Below the pieces are notes generated by a model that was not told the DNA's origin, did no database searches, and saw nothing but the letters and a program-made list of their open reading frames with translations. This document shows positions 8,675 through 18,314 of a stretch of DNA of 64,000 bases, piece by piece. The DNA is from JAAYZM01 sp964510785 (GTDB lineage: Bacteria > Actinomycetota > Actinomycetes > Actinomycetales > Cellulomonadaceae). Position numbers and translations under genes: made by a program. Numbering within the stretch: the stretch's first letter is position 1; the number at the start of each line of letters is the position of its first letter. The DNA is taken from positions 1 to 64,000 of the forward strand of contig CAZECM010000008.1 of NCBI GenBank assembly GCA_964510785.1, in the 5' to 3' direction.

Positions 8675-9862
8675 GTGAGTACCGCGACAGCCTCGACGAC
8701 GGCGCCCTCCCCGGCGACGGCGCTGCCACCGCTGCAGATCGGCCGCTTCCGGGTCGACACGCCCGTGGTGCTCGCGCCCATGGCCGGCGTGACCAACCCG
8801 CCGTTCCGCACGCTGTGCCGCGAGTACGGCGCGGGGCTGTACGTCGCCGAGATGGTCACCTCGCGCGCCCTCGTGGAGCGCAACCCCGAGGCGCTGCGCA
8901 TCCTCACCCACGACGAGGGCGCCACGCCCCGCTCGGTGCAGGTCTACGGCGTCGAGCCCGGGACGGTCGCCGAGGCCGTGCGGATCATCGCCGCCGAGGA
9001 CCGCGCCGACCACATCGACCTCAACTTCGGTTGCCCCGTCCCCAAGGTGACGCGCAAGGGCGGGGGAGCGGCCCTGCCCTGGAAGCGAGGGCTCTTCGAG
9101 ACGATCGTGCGCGGCGCCGTCGCCGCCGCGGCCCCCTACGACGTGCCCGTCACGATCAAGATGCGCATGGGCATCGACGACGAGCACCTCACCTACCTCG
9201 AGGCCGGCCTCGTGGCCCAGGACGCGGGGGTCGCGGCCGTCGCGCTGCACGCCCGCACGGCCGCTGACTACTACTCCGGCGAGGCGCGCTGGGAGGCCAT
9301 CGCGCGGCTCAAGCAGACCGTGACCGACATCCCCGTGCTCGGCAACGGCGACATCTGGTCCGCCGAGGACGCGCTCACGATGATCACCCAGACGGGGTGC
9401 GACGGCGTCGTGGTCGGGCGGGGCTGCCAGGGTCGACCGTGGCTCTTCGCGGACCTCGCGGCGGCGTTCGCCGGCTCACCCGAGCGCATCCGGCCCGGGC
9501 TGCGCGACGTCGCGGTGGGCATCGCCCGCCACGCCCGCCTCATGGTCGAGCACTTCGGCGGGGAGGACCGGGCGCTGCGCGAGATGCGCAAGCACATGGC
9601 CTGGTACCTCAAGGGCTACGCTGTGGGCGGGGACCTGCGCCGCTCGCTCGGGCTCGTCTCGACGCTCGCCGAGCTCGACGACCTGCTCGCCCGGCTCGAC
9701 CTCGACCAGTCCTACCCCGGCGAGGCCGCCGAGGGGCCGCGGGGCCGCGCCGGCTCGCCCAAGCAACCGCACCTGCCCTACGGCTGGCTCGACTCCCGCG
9801 AGCTCGACGAGGGTTTCCGTGCCACGCTCGCGGAGGCCGAGCTCGACACCTCGGGGGGCTGA
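8675..9862 (+). CDS. dusB: tRNA-dihydrouridine synthase (DusB-like), 395 aa
   Basis: An FMN-dependent TIM-barrel enzyme that reduces uridines in the tRNA D-loop. The N-terminal block LAPMAGVTNPPFR, the catalytic cysteine in NFGCPVPKVTRKGGG (near residue 120), KMRMGIDDEH, LHARTA and the GNGDIW and VGRGCQGRPW phosphate-binding segments are all present. GTG 8675 is chosen because GGGAG lies about 9 nt upstream; the longer frame from 8642 lacks this. Its stop is 3 nt before the amylase start, so the two are probably transcribed together. Confidence 0.93.
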   Translation: MSTATASTTAPSPATALPPLQIGRFRVDTPVVLAPMAGVTNPPFRTLCREYGAGLYVAEMVTSRALVERNPEALRILTHDEGATPRSVQVYGVEPGTVAEAVRIIAAEDRADHIDLNFGCPVPKVTRKGGGAALPWKRGLFETIVRGAVAAAAPYDVPVTIKMRMGIDDEHLTYLEAGLVAQDAGVAAVALHARTAADYYSGEARWEAIARLKQTVTDIPVLGNGDIWSAEDALTMITQTGCDGVVVGRGCQGRPWLFADLAAAFAGSPERIRPGLRDVAVGIARHARLMVEHFGGEDRALREMRKHMAWYLKGYAVGGDLRRSLGLVSTLAELDDLLARLDLDQSYPGEAAEGPRGRAGSPKQPHLPYGWLDSRELDEGFRATLAEAELDTSGG

Positions 9863-9865
9863 GCC

Positions 9866-11347
9866 GTGAAGCGAGTGCTGCTGGTGTGCGCCGTCGTCGT
9901 CGGCCTCGTCGCCTGCACCCCCGCCGCACCCACGGGTCCGACGTACCCCGAGCCCGCCGCGTCGAAGGACGTGGGCGTCCAGCTCTTCCAGTGGACGTGG
10001 GGCGCCATCGCGGCCGAGTGCCCCGCGCTCGGTGAGGCGGGCTACGGCTGGGTGCTGACGTCCCCGCCGCAGGAGCACATACTGGGCGAGCCGTGGTGGA
10101 CCGCCTACCAGCCCGTGAGCTACCAGATCGAGTCCCGGCTCGGCTCGCGTGAGCAGTTCGCCGCGATGACTGCGGCGTGCGCGGACGCGGGCGTGGGGGT
10201 CGTGGCCGACGCCGTGGTCAACCACATGACGGGCCAGGACGCGCCCGGGACCGGCTGGGCCGGCTCGCCCTACGAGCACTACGACTACCCGGGCCTCTGG
10301 TCGGACGGCGAGGGGCACTTCCACCACTGCGGGCTCACGCAGAACGACGACATCGCGAGCTACACCTCAGCCGTCCAGGTGCGCGAGTGCGAGCTCGTCA
10401 ACCTCGCCGACCTCGCCACGGAGACCGAGCCCGTGCGCGCCCGGCTGCGCGCCTACCTCGCCGACCTCGTCTCGCTCGGTGTCGCCGGGGTGCGCATCGA
10501 CGCCGCCAAGCACATGACGTCCGCCGACGTCGAGGCGATCACCGCCGAGCTGCCCGAGGGCCTCCTCGTCATCAGCGAGGTGATCCGCGGCGCGCAGGAG
10601 CCGATCCGACCCGAGGACTACACCGACGCCGGGGACGTGTTCGAGTTCGCGTGGGCGCGCGACGTCGCAGGGATCGTCAAGGGCGGGGCGCTACGGCTCG
10701 CGCTCGAGCTCGGGTCCGACGACGGCTCGGCGACCTATCTGCCGAGCGACGACGCATGGATCTTCGTCGACAACCACGACACCGAGCGCGGCCGCCAGAC
10801 GTTGAGCTACGACGACGGGCAGGACTACGCGCTCGCGACCGCGCTCCTGCTCGCCGCGGGTTACGGCCGCCCCGTCGTCTACTCCGGCTACGCCTTCTCC
10901 GACCGCGACGCCGGGCCGGTACAGGACGCCGAGGGCGCGGTGCTCGACGCCGCGTGCGAACCCGATGTAGGCCCGGAGGTCGAGTACGACGACGGCGCCT
11001 GGGTCTGCCAGCACGCGTGGCCGAGCGTCGCGGGCGTCGTGGGCTGGCGCGCCGCCGTCGGCCCCGCGGGAGCGGATGCGACGACGACGGTCGACGGGCG
11101 CGTCGTCACCGTGGGTCGCGGGCAGCTCGGCTGGCTCGCGGCGAGCGGCAACGCCGACGCGACCACGGGCCGTTACGCGACCGGGCTGCTGCCTGGCACG
11201 TACTGCGACGTCGCCGCCGGCCCGCTCACCGCGGACGGTGCGTGCACGGGCCCGGCGGTCGAGGTCGACGACGAGGGCATGGCCGAGGTGACGATCCCCG
11301 CGAAGGGCGTGGTCGCCCTCCACGTGGGAGCCCGCCCCGCGGGCTAG
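9866..11347 (+). CDS. Secreted alpha-amylase lipoprotein, GH13, 493 aa
   Basis: The signal peptide ends in a lipobox (LVAC, Cys near residue 17), so the enzyme is probably anchored outside the cell. The GH13 barrel opens with VQLFQWTWGAIAAEC and SPPQEH, like Streptomyces-type amylases. All catalytic residues are visible: Asp in GVRIDAAKH (near 212), Glu in LVISEVI (near 237) and Asp in FVDNHDTER (near 305). The C-terminal beta domain is short and there is no separate starch-binding domain. It would supply maltodextrins to the adjacent importer. Its stop overlaps the stop of the convergent alpha-glucosidase gene. Confidence 0.9.
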   Translation: MKRVLLVCAVVVGLVACTPAAPTGPTYPEPAASKDVGVQLFQWTWGAIAAECPALGEAGYGWVLTSPPQEHILGEPWWTAYQPVSYQIESRLGSREQFAAMTAACADAGVGVVADAVVNHMTGQDAPGTGWAGSPYEHYDYPGLWSDGEGHFHHCGLTQNDDIASYTSAVQVRECELVNLADLATETEPVRARLRAYLADLVSLGVAGVRIDAAKHMTSADVEAITAELPEGLLVISEVIRGAQEPIRPEDYTDAGDVFEFAWARDVAGIVKGGALRLALELGSDDGSATYLPSDDAWIFVDNHDTERGRQTLSYDDGQDYALATALLLAAGYGRPVVYSGYAFSDRDAGPVQDAEGAVLDAACEPDVGPEVEYDDGAWVCQHAWPSVAGVVGWRAAVGPAGADATTTVDGRVVTVGRGQLGWLAASGNADATTGRYATGLLPGTYCDVAAGPLTADGACTGPAVEVDDEGMAEVTIPAKGVVALHVGARPAG

Positions 11348-13150
11348 CGCGGCAGGCGGAACCAGGCCGTCGTGTCCGGGGGGAGCGGCGCGCCGTGGAC
11401 GAGCGGCTCGCTCGCCTGCAGGAGCTCGAGACCGTACTGGGGCTCGAGCGGGAGCGGCTCGGTGCCCAGGTTCGCGAGGACGAGCACGTCGCCGTTCACG
11501 AACGCGACGGTCGTGGCGCTCGCGCACTCGGGCAGGCCGTCGACCCACGCGAGCGAACCCGAACCGAGCCGGAAGTCACGGCGGATGCGCAGCGCGGCCC
11601 GGTACATCCCGTACGTCGACGTGGCGTCGCCGCGCTGGACGTCGAGCGCGTAGCGCGACCAGCTCGCGGGCTGGGGCAGCCACGTGGCGCCGGTCGGCGA
11701 GAAGCCGAAGCCGGGAGCGGCGGCCTCCCACGGGAGCGGCACGCGGCAACCGTCGCGGCCGCGCTCGGTGTGCCCCGAGCGCCACCACGCGGGGTCCTGG
11801 CGCAGGGAGTCGTCGAGGGCGGTGTGCTCGGGCAGACCGAGCTCCTCACCCTGGTACAGGTACGCGGACCCCGGCAGCGCGAGCGTGAGCAGGGTCGCGG
11901 CGCGGGCCCGGCGCAGGCCGAGCTCCTCGTCCGGCTGCTCGTCGTCGTGCCCGATGCCCGTGGGGCGCGAGCCCGGCACGGACAGCCCGAGGCGCGAGGC
12001 GTGCCGCACGACGTCGTGGTTCGACAGCACCCACGTCGAGGGCGCACCCACGGCGTCGGACGCCTCGAGCGAGGCCGTGATGACGCCGCGCAGCGCGGGG
12101 GCGTCCCACAGCGTGGTGAGGTAGGAGAAGTTGAAGGCCTGGTGCATCTCGTCGGGGCGCACGTAGCGGGCGAGGCGGGACAACGGCTCGACCCACGCCT
12201 CGGCCACGAGGATGCGATCGCCGTCGTACTCGTCGAGCACCTCGCGCCACTCGCGGTAGATCCCGTGGACGCCGTCCTGGTCGAACATGGGGCCCTGGTT
12301 GCCCGCCCCCGTCGAGCCGTCGTCGGACGAACCCTCGACCATGGCGACGTGACCGGCCCAGTCAGGCAGCCCCTCGGCCTTGACCATGCCGTGCGCGACG
12401 TCCACCCGGAAGCCGTCGACGCCGCGGTCGAGCCAGAACCGCAGCACGGAGATCATCTCCTCGTGGACCTCGGGATTGGTCCAGTCGAGGTCGGGCTGCT
12501 TGGTGTCGAACAGGTGCAGGTACCACTGCCCGTCCGCGATGCGCGTCCACGCGGGGCCGCCGAAGATCGACGTCCAGTTGTTGGGCGGCTCCGCGCCGTC
12601 GGGCCCCTTGCCCTCGCGGAAGATGTAGCGCGCACGCTCGGCGCTGTCCTTGTCCGCGGCGAGGGCGGCCTGGAACCAGACGTGCTCGTCGGACGTGTGG
12701 TTCGGGACGAGGTCGACGATGATGCGCATGCCCAGGCGGTGCGCCCGGTCGATGAGCTGGTCGAAGTCGTCGAGCGTGCCGAAGAGGGGGTCGACGTCGC
12801 GGTAGTCGGCGACGTCGTATCCCGCGTCCGCTTGCGGCGAGCGGTAGAACGGCGAGAGCCACACCGCGTCGACACCGAGCCGCGCGAGGCGGTCGGCCAG
12901 GAAGCCGACGGCTTCATCATTGTTGAAGTCGGTCTGGGCGACCCAGCGCTCGGGCTTTTCACCGCGAACANNNNNNNNNNTGGTCGAGGCGGGACGTGAT
13001 CCCCGGCAGGTCACCGATGCCGTCTCCCGAGGCGTCCGCGAACGAGCGCGGATAGACCTGGTAGATGACGGCGTGGCGCCACCACGCGTCGTGCTCGCTC
13101 GCGCGATGCACGAGGGTCGTGGTCGTGGCGGAGGTATCGATGGAGGTCAC
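11344..13150 (-). CDS. Alpha-glucosidase (oligo-1,6-glucosidase type), GH13, interrupted by assembly gap
   Basis: A cytoplasmic GH13 enzyme hydrolysing imported maltodextrins or isomalto-oligosaccharides. The N-terminus (WWRHAVIYQVYPRSFADA, GDGIGDLPGI) lies after the N run in plus coordinates, and the remainder before it. Catalytic blocks are GFRVDVAHGM, ILVAEAWVEP and LSNHDVVRH. The frame breaks at 12895-12985; joining 12894 directly to 12986 restores ITSRLDRLARLGVDAVWL, which is what the family expects. GTG 13150 has AGGTGA about 9 nt upstream. It follows the LacI gene by 43 nt on the same strand, suggesting a lacI-glucosidase transcript. Confidence 0.88.
12895..12985. other. Assembly gap with extraneous flanking sequence
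   Basis: Ten N stand at 12971-12980. GGTC occurs on both edges (12891-12894 and 12982-12985). Removing 12895-12985 restores the glucosidase frame and conserved sequence. The 76 bases before the N are of lower GC and do not fit the enzyme family, so they are probably a chimeric or misjoined contig end. Confidence 0.75.
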
Positions 13151-13193
13151 GGGGCAATCACCTAGGTGTTTCGGGTTAATGGGTGGGAAGGGG

Positions 13194-14228
13194 TCACGAG
13201 GTCGGCGCGATGCTCGTCGAGCCGCGCACGACGAGCTCTGGCAGGAAGAGCATCTCCGCGCGGGGCGCCGACTGGCCGGCGATCTGCGAGAGGAGCGCGC
13301 TCACGGCGGACTGGCTCATGGAGCGCACGGGCTGGCGCACGGTCGTGAGCGGCGGGTCGGTGAAGGCGATGAGCGGGGAGTCGTCGTAGCCGACGACCGA
13401 GACGTCGTCGGGCACGGACAGGCCGCGCTGCCGGGCGGCCCGCACGGCTCCGAGCGCCATGAGGTCCGAGCCGCAGATGATCGCGGTGTGCCCGGTGTCG
13501 ATGAGCTCTGCCGCGGCGACCTGCCCGCCCTCGACGGTGAAGAGCGTGGTGACGATGTGCTCCTCGGCGTCCAGCGTGCCGAGGTGGCGTGCGTAGGCGT
13601 CCGTGAAGCCGCGGATCTTGCGCTGCGTGGGGACGAAGCGGTCCGGACCGATGGCGAGCCCGATCCTCCGGTGCCCGAGCTGGACGAGATGGCGGAACGC
13701 GAGCTCGAGCGCGGCGACGTCGTCGCACGAGACGGACGGCGCGTCGACACCCTCGGCGTGGCCGTTGACGAGCACGAGCGGGACGCCCTGGGCGCGCAGC
13801 GTGTGGTACCGGCCGAGGTCCGCCGTCGTGTCCGCGTGCAGCCCAGAGATGAAGACGATGCCGTCGACCTTGTGGTCGAGCAGCACCTCGACGTACTGGT
13901 CCTCCGTGGTGCCGCCGGCCTCCTGGGCGCACAGCAGCGGCGTGTAACCGTTCTCGGCAAGGATTGACTCCGCAACCTGCGCGAAGAGGGGGAACACGGG
14001 GTTCGTCAGCTCCGGGACCACGAGGCCGACAAGGCCTTGCGAGCGCATGCGCAGCCGTTCCGGCCGCTCGTAGCCCAGCAGGTCGAGGGCCTCGAGGACG
14101 GCCTGCCGGGCGGCGGGCGAGACTCCGGGCTTGCCGTTGAGCACCCGGGAGACCGTTGCCGTGCTCACGCCCGCCTGGCTGGCGAGGTCGGTGAGTCGGG
14201 TACGCGGTTGTGGCGCTGAGGTAGCCAC
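13194..14228 (-). CDS. LacI-family transcriptional regulator of maltodextrin genes, 344 aa
   Basis: The N-terminal HTH (RLTDLASQAGVSTATVSRVLNG, about residues 9-30) with hinge is followed by a periplasmic-binding-protein-like effector domain (VGLVVPELTNPVF, GIVFISGLHAD, VVGYDDSPLIAFTDPPLTTVRQP). It is probably a repressor released by a maltodextrin or glucose signal. GTG 14228 is chosen because AGGAGGTC lies just upstream; longer frames have no such site. It is divergent from the binding-protein gene, with a palindromic operator between them. Confidence 0.9.
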   Translation of the reverse strand: MATSAPQPRTRLTDLASQAGVSTATVSRVLNGKPGVSPAARQAVLEALDLLGYERPERLRMRSQGLVGLVVPELTNPVFPLFAQVAESILAENGYTPLLCAQEAGGTTEDQYVEVLLDHKVDGIVFISGLHADTTADLGRYHTLRAQGVPLVLVNGHAEGVDAPSVSCDDVAALELAFRHLVQLGHRRIGLAIGPDRFVPTQRKIRGFTDAYARHLGTLDAEEHIVTTLFTVEGGQVAAAELIDTGHTAIICGSDLMALGAVRAARQRGLSVPDDVSVVGYDDSPLIAFTDPPLTTVRQPVRSMSQSAVSALLSQIAGQSAPRAEMLFLPELVVRGSTSIAPTS

Positions 14229-14307
14229 CTGACCTCCTCGTCGACGTGGATGTGGTGTGGAGCAGGTCACAGCGTACCCGCACTGGAACCGTTGCCTGAA
14301 AGTTACA

Positions 14308-14345
14308 GCAAGGGCTTGCAACGCGTCCACATGCTGGTCTAGCGT
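14308..14345 (+). promoter_or_regulatory. Candidate LacI operator overlapping the importer promoter
   Basis: An inverted repeat GCAAG-GG-CTTGC (14308-14319) overlaps a possible -35 TTGCAA (14316-14321). An 18-nt spacer leads to TAGCGT (14340-14345). A symmetric site over the -35 of a sugar operon next to a lacI gene is the usual repression layout. Binding is inferred. Confidence 0.5.
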
Positions 14346-14420
14346 CAGCGTTGTCCAGGCCAGCGACGGCGAACGTGCCGCTCGTACCGGCCCCTTCATC
14401 TACGCACTGGAGATCACACG

Positions 14421-15692
14421 ATGCGACGCAGCATCCCTCTCGTGGGCGCAATCGGACTGGCGTTGACGCTGGCGGCTTGTAGCTCGAGCGGCACCCCGAC
14501 GGACCCCACGACCACCCCCGCAGCAAGCGAGACCGACACGACTTCCGAGGCTCCCTCCGAGCCCGCAGAGGCCACCGGCTCGCTCGTCATCTGGGTCGAC
14601 GAGACCCGTCAGGCCGCGGTCCAGGCCGCCGCCGCCACCTTCGAGGCAGAGACCGGCGCCACCGTCGAGCTCGTCCTGAAGAACTTCGACGACATCCGTC
14701 CCGACTTCCTCGCCCAGGTCCCCACGGGCGAGGGCCCCGACCTCACGGTCGGCGCGCACGACTGGCTCGGCGAGCTCACCGCGAACGGTGTGGTCGCCCC
14801 GATCGAGCTCGGTGACAAGGCCGACGCCTTCGAGTCCGTCGCCGTCGACGCCTTCGCCTACGACGGCCAGGTCTACGGCCTGCCGTACGCGATCGAGAAC
14901 ATCGCCATCATCCGCAACACGGCGCTCGCGGACTCCACGCCCGCGACGTGGGACGAGATGATCGCCAAGGGCCTCGAGGCCGACGTCACGTACCCCTTCC
15001 TCGTCCAGGTGGGCGAGACGGGCGACGGCTACACCCTCTACCCGCTGCAGACCTCCTTCGGCGCTCCCGTCTTCACGCAGGCCGAGGACGGCTCCTACAC
15101 CACAGAGCTCGCGCTCGGCGGCGAGAACGGCGTCGCCTTCGCCGAGTTCCTCGCCGCAGAGGGCAAGGCCGGCACCCTCAGCACGTCGATGACCTACGAC
15201 ATCGCCGTGGAGGCGTTCGCCAACGGCGAGTCGCCCTACATCCTCGGTGGCCCGTGGATGCTCGGCTCCTTCGAGGGCCTCGACCTCGCGATCGACCCGG
15301 TCCCCTCGGCCGGCGGCGAGGACGCACGCCCCTTCACCGGTGTGCAGGGCTTCTACCTCAACGCCCGCAGCGAGAACCAGCTCCTCGCGACGGACTTCCT
15401 CGTCAACTACATGGCGACCGTCGAGGCGCAGGTCGCGCTGTACGAGGCGGGCGACCGCACCCCGGCGCTCGTCGAGGCGGCGGACCAGGTCTCGAGCAAC
15501 CCGATCCTCGCGGGCTTCCGTGCGGTCGGTGCGAACGCCGTGCCCATGCCGAGCATCCCCGAGATGGGCTCCGTGTGGGCCTTCTGGGGAGTGACCGAGG
15601 CCGGCATCATCTCTGGCTCGCTCGAGCCCGAGGCCGCGTGGAACAAGATGGTCGAGGACATCCAGGGCGCGATCGACGCCGCGGGTTCCTGA
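14421..15692 (+). CDS. Maltodextrin ABC transporter, substrate-binding lipoprotein, 423 aa
   Basis: The signal peptide has a lipobox with Cys20 (LTLAAC), then a Ser/Thr/Pro linker. The family-1 extracellular solute-binding fold follows (LVIWVDETRQAAVQAAAATF, GLPYAIENIAIIRN, YILGGPWMLGSF, VPMPSIPEMGSVW), resembling MalE-type proteins. It would capture maltodextrins outside the membrane for the MalF/MalG pair downstream. No ATPase gene is in the cluster; a shared MsiK-like ATPase elsewhere is likely, as is common in actinobacteria (inference). Confidence 0.9.
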   Translation: MRRSIPLVGAIGLALTLAACSSSGTPTDPTTTPAASETDTTSEAPSEPAEATGSLVIWVDETRQAAVQAAAATFEAETGATVELVLKNFDDIRPDFLAQVPTGEGPDLTVGAHDWLGELTANGVVAPIELGDKADAFESVAVDAFAYDGQVYGLPYAIENIAIIRNTALADSTPATWDEMIAKGLEADVTYPFLVQVGETGDGYTLYPLQTSFGAPVFTQAEDGSYTTELALGGENGVAFAEFLAAEGKAGTLSTSMTYDIAVEAFANGESPYILGGPWMLGSFEGLDLAIDPVPSAGGEDARPFTGVQGFYLNARSENQLLATDFLVNYMATVEAQVALYEAGDRTPALVEAADQVSSNPILAGFRAVGANAVPMPSIPEMGSVWAFWGVTEAGIISGSLEPEAAWNKMVEDIQGAIDAAGS

Positions 15693-15701
15693 TCTGATCG
15701 A

Positions 15702-15740
15702 GGCGCGCGGCCGGGCCCACCCTTTGCCCGGCCGCGCGCC
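15702..15740 (+). terminator. Stem-loop between malE- and malF-like genes
   Basis: A perfect 15-bp GC stem (15702-15716 with 15726-15740) and 9-nt loop follow the binding-protein stop by 9 nt. There is no strong U tract, so partial termination or 3'-end stabilisation giving more binding protein than permease is likely. Confidence 0.6.
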
Positions 15741-15825
15741 CTCCTTCGTCGCACCGCGCGGGTGCGATGCCCGTACGTCATGATCGACTTGTCGCACCGC
15801 CGCGACCGAGAACTCGGAGTCACCC

Positions 15826-17412
15826 ATGAGCTCGACCGAGACGCCGGCCCCCGCCCGGCCACGTCCCGTCTCGCACGCCCGCGACTTCGGCCGCGGGTTC
15901 TTCGGCAAGCTGGTCCTCGTCGGCCTCGTCGACGCGTTCGGCGTCTACCTCGCGATGACCGCCTTCGCCCAGGGCTCGATGGGCATCTTCTGGGGCATGG
16001 TCGCCATCCTCGTGGCGGTCAACTGGGTGTACTTCTCCCGGCGGATGCTCCCGGTGAAGTACCTCCTGCCGGGCCTGATCTTCCTGCTCGTCTATCAGAT
16101 CTTCACGATGGGCTACACGGCCTACGTCGCGTTCACCAACTACGGCGACGGCCACAACTCCACGAAGGACCACGCGATCTCCGCGCTCCTCATCCAGAAC
16201 GAGAAGCGCGTCGAGGGATCGGCCGCCTACCCCCTCGCGGTGGTCGACGACGGCGGAGAGCTCGGTTTCGCGATCCTCGAGGGGGACCTCGTCCGCGTCG
16301 GCACGGCCGAGGACCCCTTGCGCGACGAGCCCGCCGCGGTCGTGGCCGACGGCGTGATCCAGGAGCTGCCCGGCTTCGAGGTGCTCAGCCGTCAGGCGGT
16401 CCTGCAGCGCCAGGCCGAGGTGACGACGCTGCGTGTCCCGGTGTCCGACGACGCCGAGGACGGTTCCATCCGCACCCAGGACGCACGCCAGGGCTACGTC
16501 TACCGGTCCGTGCTCGTGTTCGACGAGGCGTCCGACTCGATGACGAACCTCGAGACGGGCGTCACGTACGCCCCCAACGACCGCGGCCAGTTCGAGGCAC
16601 CGGACGGTTCGCGGCTCACCGTCGGTTGGCGGGTCAACGTCGGCTTCGAGAACTTCACGACGGCGTTCTCCGACTCGCGCTACGCGACCCCGTTCTTCAA
16701 GGTCCTCGTGTGGACCTTCGTGTTCGCGATCCTCTCGGTCGTCATCACGTTCTTCGTCGGTCTGTTCCTCGCGACCGTCCTCAACGACGACCGCCTGTGG
16801 TTCCGCCGCGTCATGCGCTCGCTGCTGATCCTGCCGTACGCCTTCCCGGCGTTCATGTCGTTCCTGCTGTGGCGAGGCATGCTCAACAAGGACTACGGCT
16901 TCATCAACAACGTCCTGCTCGGCGGGGCGAACATCAACTGGCTCTCCGACCCGTGGCTCTCCAAGCTCGCCGTGCTCGGCGTCCAGCTGTGGGTCGGCTT
17001 CCCCTACATGTTCCTCATCTGCACCGGCGCCCTGCAGTCCATCCCGAAGGACGTGCTCGAGGCGGCCCGCATCGACGGAGCGGGGCGGACGCGGATCTGG
17101 CGCTCCGTGACCCTGCCGCTCCTGCTCGTCGCGGTCGCGCCCCTGCTGATCTCGTCCTTCGCGTTCAACTTCAACAACTTCAACATCATCGAGATGCTCA
17201 CGGAGGGCAACCCGCGCTTCGCCGACGCCTCCGTGCCCGTGGGACACACGGACATCCTCATCACGATGGTGTATTCCATCTCCGGCCTCGACGGGGCGGC
17301 TGCGACGAACTACGGCCTCGCGAGCGCGCTGTCGATCGTCATCTTCTTCGTCGTCGCGACCATCTCGGTGTTCAGCTTCCGCAAGACCCGTGCCCTGGAG
17401 GAGATCCACTGA
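15826..17412 (+). CDS. Maltodextrin ABC transporter permease, MalF-like, 528 aa
   Basis: Multiple membrane segments are present, with a large MalF-type extracytoplasmic loop (about residues 105-285) between the first helices and the transport core. The EAA loop (EAARIDGAGRTRIW) that contacts the ATPase is near the C-terminus. The length fits MalF rather than the short permeases of other sugar systems. It lies 133 nt after the binding-protein gene, beyond a stem-loop, and overlaps the next permease gene by one base. Confidence 0.9.
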   Translation: MSSTETPAPARPRPVSHARDFGRGFFGKLVLVGLVDAFGVYLAMTAFAQGSMGIFWGMVAILVAVNWVYFSRRMLPVKYLLPGLIFLLVYQIFTMGYTAYVAFTNYGDGHNSTKDHAISALLIQNEKRVEGSAAYPLAVVDDGGELGFAILEGDLVRVGTAEDPLRDEPAAVVADGVIQELPGFEVLSRQAVLQRQAEVTTLRVPVSDDAEDGSIRTQDARQGYVYRSVLVFDEASDSMTNLETGVTYAPNDRGQFEAPDGSRLTVGWRVNVGFENFTTAFSDSRYATPFFKVLVWTFVFAILSVVITFFVGLFLATVLNDDRLWFRRVMRSLLILPYAFPAFMSFLLWRGMLNKDYGFINNVLLGGANINWLSDPWLSKLAVLGVQLWVGFPYMFLICTGALQSIPKDVLEAARIDGAGRTRIWRSVTLPLLLVAVAPLLISSFAFNFNNFNIIEMLTEGNPRFADASVPVGHTDILITMVYSISGLDGAAATNYGLASALSIVIFFVVATISVFSFRKTRALEEIH

Positions 17413-18314
17413 TGAGCACCCTCACCTCGCCTCCCGCGGTCATGACCGCCCCCGCCGCGCCCCGCCGGATGTCGTTCGGCACGTGGTTCGCCGAGCTCGG
17501 CTGGCGCTACGCGGTCGGCCTGATCGCGATCGCCTACGCGGCGTTCCCCATCATCTACGTGATCTCCTCCTCGGTGTCCCAGAGCGGCTCGCTGTCCGGC
17601 TCCACTCGACTGTTCACGAGCTTCTCGGGCGACAACTACGCCGCGCTCAGCGGCACCCGCTTCTGGCAGTGGACCGTCAACACGCTCGTGATCGCGAGCG
17701 TCACGGCCGTCGCGACGGTCATCATGGGCGCGGCCGCGGCGTACGCGTTCTCGCGGTTCCGCTTCAGGGGGCGGCGCACGGCGCTCACGAGCCTCCTCGT
17801 GATCCAGATGTTCCCGCAGCTCCTGGCGTTCGTCGCGGTCTTCCTCCTGCTGCTCTCGCTCGGCGAGGTGGTCCCGGCGCTGGGTCTGAACTCCCGGCTC
17901 TCGCTCATCATGGTCTACCTCGGCGGCGCGCTCGGTGTGAACACCTTCCTCATGTACGGGTTCTTCAACACGATCCCCAGGGAGATCGACGAGGCCGCCA
18001 AGATCGACGGTGCGAGCCACGCCCAGATCTTCTGGACCATCATCCTGCGACTCGTCGCCCCGATCCTCGCCGTCGTCGCCCTGCTGTCCTTCATCTCGTC
18101 CTTCTCGGACTTCCTGCTCGCCAAGCTCATCCTGCAGTCCGAGCAGAACTGGACGCTCGCGGTCGGCATGTTCCAGTGGGTCTCGGACCAGACGAACGCG
18201 AACTGGGGACTCTTCACGGCGGGCGCCGTCATCAGCGCCATCCCCGTCGTGCTGCTCTTCCTGTTCCTGCAGAAGTACATCGTGGGCGGCCTCACGGCCG
18301 GCTCGGTCAAGTGA
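17412..18314 (+). CDS. Maltodextrin ABC transporter permease, MalG-like, 300 aa
   Basis: Six membrane segments with the EAA motif EIDEAAKIDGASHAQIF and the MalG-type C-terminal YIVGGLTAGSVK. It pairs with the MalF-like protein to form the channel. ATG 17412 overlaps the upstream TGA by one base and the stop overlaps the next GTG by GTGA, so three genes are translationally coupled. Confidence 0.92.
   Translation: MSTLTSPPAVMTAPAAPRRMSFGTWFAELGWRYAVGLIAIAYAAFPIIYVISSSVSQSGSLSGSTRLFTSFSGDNYAALSGTRFWQWTVNTLVIASVTAVATVIMGAAAAYAFSRFRFRGRRTALTSLLVIQMFPQLLAFVAVFLLLLSLGEVVPALGLNSRLSLIMVYLGGALGVNTFLMYGFFNTIPREIDEAAKIDGASHAQIFWTIILRLVAPILAVVALLSFISSFSDFLLAKLILQSEQNWTLAVGMFQWVSDQTNANWGLFTAGAVISAIPVVLLFLFLQKYIVGGLTAGSVK

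Noticed and set aside
10177..12999. A 940-codon plus-strand open frame
   Set aside because: It is an Arg/Gly/Ala-rich shadow of the amylase and glucosidase genes produced by high GC, and it crosses an assembly gap.
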